From the NCBI GenBank assembly GCA_040797845.1, contig JBFNFA010000006.1, positions 124,001-188,000 on the forward strand: 64,000 bases of DNA, given 5' to 3'. The notes under the pieces are model-generated. The model ran no database searches, was not told where the DNA came from, and worked only from the letters and a program-made list of their open reading frames with translations. Position numbers and translations under genes: made by a program. The DNA comes from Clostridium_AW sp040797845. GTDB lineage: Bacteria > Bacillota > Clostridia > Clostridiales > Clostridiaceae. Below are positions 62,001 to 64,000 of the stretch, piece by piece; position 1 is the stretch's first letter, and each line of letters opens with the position of its first letter.

Positions 62001-62614
62001 ACTTTCTTTTGACCAGTGCTTGTTTTTAGCCCTTCTTTAAGTTCCTTAGATAAACGTTCTAAGTCAATTTCTTCAAGCAATCTCTTAATAGCTTCAGCTC
62101 CCATTCCTGCTTCAAAGCTGCCTTCACCATATTTATCGATTGCTTCTCTATATTCTTTTTCGCTTAACAATTGCTTTTTATCTAATCTAGTTTCTTTCGG
62201 TGAAAGAACTATATAAGAAGCGAAATATAGAACTTTTTCTAAAGATCTTGGTGACATATCTAGTATCAATCCCATTCTTGATGGAATACCTTTAAAATAC
62301 CAAATATGGGATACTGGGGCAGCAAGTTCAATATGCCCCATTCTTTCACGCCTAACCTTTGATTTCGTTACTTCAACACCACATCTATCACAAACTATAC
62401 CTTTATATCTGACCCTTTTATATTTACCGCAATGACACTCCCAGTCTTTTGTTGGACCAAATATTCTTTCACAAAACAATCCATCTCTTTCAGGCTTTAA
62501 AGTTCTATAGTTAATAGTTTCAGGTTTTTTCACTTCTCCTCTTGACCATTCTCTAATTTGTTCCGGTGAAGCTAAACCTATCTGTAAAGCATCAAAATTA
62601 TTTAATTCAAACAA
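59054..62614 (-). CDS. rpoC: RNA polymerase beta' subunit
   Basis: The 1186-residue largest catalytic subunit. The start is TTG 62614 (LFELNNFDALQIGLASPE), seven bases after GGGAGG; an ATG-led extension of 14 codons crosses that ribosome site and overlaps rpoB and is rejected. N-terminal zinc finger CHCGKYKRVRYKGIVCDRC, the catalytic magnesium motif YNADFDGDQMA, the bridge and trigger loop region around GLMANPSGKIIELPI and MTMRTFHTGG-type sequence, and a second zinc site CKSKHGVCSKC. Full length for a Firmicute. Confidence 0.98.
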   Translation of the reverse strand: MFELNNFDALQIGLASPEQIREWSRGEVKKPETINYRTLKPERDGLFCERIFGPTKDWECHCGKYKRVRYKGIVCDRCGVEVTKSKVRRERMGHIELAAPVSHIWYFKGIPSRMGLILDMSPRSLEKVLYFASYIVLSPKETRLDKKQLLSEKEYREAIDKYGEGSFEAGMGAEAIKRLLEEIDLERLSKELKEGLKTSTGQKKVRIIRRLEVAESFRKSGNRPDWMIIDVIPVIPPDLRPMVQLDGGRFATSDLNDLYRRVINRNNRLKKLLDLGAPDIIVRNEKRMLQEAVDALIDNGRRGRPVTGPGNRPLKSLSDMLKGKQGRFRQNLLGKRVDYSGRSVIVVGPELKMYQCGLPKEMALELFKPFVMKKLVEGGLAHNIKSAKRMVERVQPQVWDVLEEVISDHPVLLNRAPTLHRLGIQAFQPVLVEGRAIKLHPLSCTAYNADFDGDQMAVHVPLSVEAQAEARFLMLAAHNILKPSDGKPVVVPTQDMVLGSYYLTLGKESNPGERIPVFSSSDEAIMAYQVGAVAIHSNIKVKIVKEKDGETVYGIIDTTPGKLIFNESIPQDLGFIDRSKPENEFKLEVDFLVNKSALGKIINKCYMKHGPTKTSIMLDNIKAKGYHYSTIGAITVATEDMVVPEDKKRLLAEADDAVNKIEKMYRRGFISEDERYERVIEKWTKTTDEIADALMTNLDNYNPIFMMADSGARGSKSQIKQLAGMRGLMANPSGKIIELPIRSSFREGLDVLEYFISTHGARKGNADTALKTADSGYLTRRLVDVSQDVIVREEDCGTKEGFEVSVIKEGNEVIETLAERLHGRYSGEDILDPSTGEVIIEKDKYIDSKTADVIEEAGVTKVRIRSVFTCKSKHGVCSKCYGMNMASAEKINIGESVGIIAAQSIGEPGTQLTMRTFHTGGVAGADITQGLPRVEELFEARKPKGLAIVSENAGTVRIEETKKKRTVVVINESGEESSYDIPFGSRLKVSNGEVINAGDEITEGSVNPHDIIRIKGVNGVKNYLLSEVQKVYRLQGVDINDKHLEVVIRQMTRKVKIEESGDTELLPGTMIDIFDFNEENEKVEAIGGELARGRIALLGITKASLATESFLSAASFQETTRVLTDAAIKGKIDPLLGLKENVIIGKLIPAGTGMTRYRSIRINTEKDEDMENIESLNAELDEEIEV

Positions 62615-62633
62615 GGGTAATCCTCCCTTCAAA

Positions 62634-64000
62634 TTAGTGTTCATCATTAAAATCATCTAATTCTAGATCATTTTCAAAGTCATCTAATGGTAGATCTTCA
62701 TAATCTATATCCATATCTTCCTCTGCATTGTCACCTTTGTCTTCGTCTTCTACATACTCGTCTGATGGTGTAGGTGGTACGTACTCTTCTGTTCCTTCCA
62801 TATTGACGTCTAACTCTTCTAATTCGTCCTCAACAGATTCTTTTAATTTTATTTCTTCTTTGTCGTCATTTAATACTTTAACATCAAGACATAAAGCTTG
62901 TAGTTCCTTAATTAAAACCTTAAATGATTCTGGAACTCCTGGTTCTGGTATATTTTCGCCTTTTACTATAGCCTCATATGTCTTAACTCTACCAACAACG
63001 TCATCAGACTTAACTGTTAATATTTCCTGTAAAGTATGAGCCGCACCATAAGCTTCTAACGCCCAAACTTCCATCTCTCCAAATCTCTGACCACCAAACT
63101 GTGCTTTTCCTCCAAGTGGCTGTTGTGTAACTAATGAGTATGGTCCTGTAGATCTAGCATGTATTTTGTCATCAACTAAGTGAGCAAGTTTCAATATATA
63201 CATGTATCCTACTGTTACTCTGTTGTCAAAAGCTTCTCCAGTTCTTCCATCATATAGCTCAGCCTTACCATCTTCTTTATATCCTGCTTCTCTTAAGCAT
63301 TCATCTATTTCAGGTTCGGTTGCTCCATCAAATACAGGCGTAGCAATATGCCAGCCTAACTTAGAAGCAGCTAAGCCTAAATGTACTTCTAATACCTGAC
63401 CGATATTCATACGTGATGGAACCCCTAGTGGATTCAAACATATTTGAAGAGGTCTTCCATCTGGTAAAAACGGCATATCTTCTTCTGGTAACACTCTTGA
63501 GATAACACCCTTATTACCATGTCTTCCAGCCATCTTATCTCCAACAGATATTTTTCTCTTCTGGGCAATATAACATCTTACTAATTTATTTACTCCTGGA
63601 GGTAATTCATCTCCGTTTTCCCTAGTAAATACTTTAACGTCAACTATTATTCCAGCTTCACCGTGTGGAACTCTAAGAGAGGTATCTCTTACTTCTCTAG
63701 CCTTCTCACCGAATATAGCTCTTAACAATCTTTCTTCTGCTGTAAGCTCAGTCTCTCCCTTTGGAGTTACTTTTCCAACTAATATATCTCCTGATCTTAC
63801 TTCTGCACCTATTCTTATTATTCCTCTTTCATCTATATCTCTTAGAGCGTCTTCTCCTACGTTTGGAATATCTCTAGTAATTTCTTCAGGTCCTAATTTT
63901 GTATCTCTAGCTTCTGCTTCATATTCTTCAATATGAATAGATGTAAACACATCATTTTTCACCAATTCTTCAGAAATAAGCATAGCATCCTCGTAGTTAT
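62634..64000 (-). CDS. rpoB: RNA polymerase beta subunit (5' end outside window)
   Basis: The C-terminal 455 codons of the beta subunit, open to the window edge. It has GDKMAGRHGNKGVISRVLPEEDMPFLPDG as a region, LGVPSRMNIGQVLE, the QPLGGKAQFGGQRFGEMEVWALEAYGA region that anchors the beta' subunit, and an acidic C-terminal tail rich in Asp and Glu. Rifampicin-resistance positions are upstream of the window and cannot be judged. Confidence 0.98.
   Translation of the reverse strand, partial: NYEDAMLISEELVKNDVFTSIHIEEYEAEARDTKLGPEEITRDIPNVGEDALRDIDERGIIRIGAEVRSGDILVGKVTPKGETELTAEERLLRAIFGEKAREVRDTSLRVPHGEAGIIVDVKVFTRENGDELPPGVNKLVRCYIAQKRKISVGDKMAGRHGNKGVISRVLPEEDMPFLPDGRPLQICLNPLGVPSRMNIGQVLEVHLGLAASKLGWHIATPVFDGATEPEIDECLREAGYKEDGKAELYDGRTGEAFDNRVTVGYMYILKLAHLVDDKIHARSTGPYSLVTQQPLGGKAQFGGQRFGEMEVWALEAYGAAHTLQEILTVKSDDVVGRVKTYEAIVKGENIPEPGVPESFKVLIKELQALCLDVKVLNDDKEEIKLKESVEDELEELDVNMEGTEEYVPPTPSDEYVEDEDKGDNAEEDMDIDYEDLPLDDFENDLELDDFNDEH

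Noticed and set aside
1..64000. Prophage, defence system, CRISPR array, toxin gene or new multi-gene system
   Set aside because: No integrase, phage structural gene, repeat-spacer array, nuclease or defence gene, or known toxin was seen; nearly all genes are recognisable housekeeping or fermentation genes.

Overview
The window is AT-rich DNA from a low-GC, spore-forming, anaerobic Firmicute, most likely Clostridium sensu stricto or a close relative (Clostridiaceae). The evidence is the S10-spc-alpha-str ribosomal supercluster in clostridial order, a type Z (zinc) S14, a zinc-type adenylate kinase, the spore cortex amidase CwlD, a ptb-buk butyrate operon, a glmS ribozyme, and a complete coenzyme-B12-dependent methylaspartate pathway of glutamate fermentation like that of C. 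tetanomorphum, C. cochlearium and C. tetani. I do not assign a species. Almost every gene is on the minus strand, so transcription runs from high to low coordinates. Only two genes, at 14275-15911, are on the plus strand.

Layout in window order. 1-1232: two membrane subunits of a putative 5-oxoproline transporter, the first cut by the window edge. 1555-2003: a frameshifted small gene. 2353-4326: an S9-family peptidase with a probable active-site substitution. 4559-14126: a cell-envelope and c-di-AMP block (cdaA, cdaR, glmM, glmS ribozyme, glmS) with an FAD enzyme and ptb-buk inserted between cdaR and glmM. 14275-15911: an anchored protein of unknown function, then a c-di-AMP (ydaO-type) riboswitch in front of a cell-wall hydrolase. 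15957-20219: thioredoxin and a reductase-like flavoprotein, a TPR membrane protein, and an anti-sigma/ECF sigma pair.

20359-33080 is the metabolic centrepiece. In order of transcription it reads GntR regulator, mutS-mutL-mutE (glutamate mutase and its accessory ATPase), mal (methylaspartate ammonia-lyase), a two-subunit class I hydratase (mesaconase role), citD-citE-citF (citramalate lyase), a strong terminator, then citC-citX-citG, which make and attach the lyase prosthetic group. Together these convert glutamate to methylaspartate, mesaconate, citramalate, and finally acetate plus pyruvate. The ptb-buk pair would allow ATP formation from the butyryl-CoA made from that pyruvate.

33201-64000 is housekeeping: cwlD, rpsI-rplM, truA, the ECF transporter module ecfT-ecfA2-ecfA1, the alpha, spc and S10 operons, tuf, fusA, rpsG, rpsL, an L7Ae-type protein, rpoC, and rpoB cut by the window end. 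Clear sigma-A promoters lie before rplM, rpsJ and the L7Ae gene.

I found no tRNA, rRNA, CRISPR array, prophage or insertion sequence, and no plainly novel multi-gene system. The most unusual signals are the Cys-Cys-Cys-Cys tail of methylaspartase, the Tyr at the catalytic His position of the S9 peptidase, a thioredoxin reductase homologue without the NADPH motif behind a CsoR/CstR-like operator, an S10-operon leader with crossing helices, and several perfect hairpins between genes of otherwise continuous operons.
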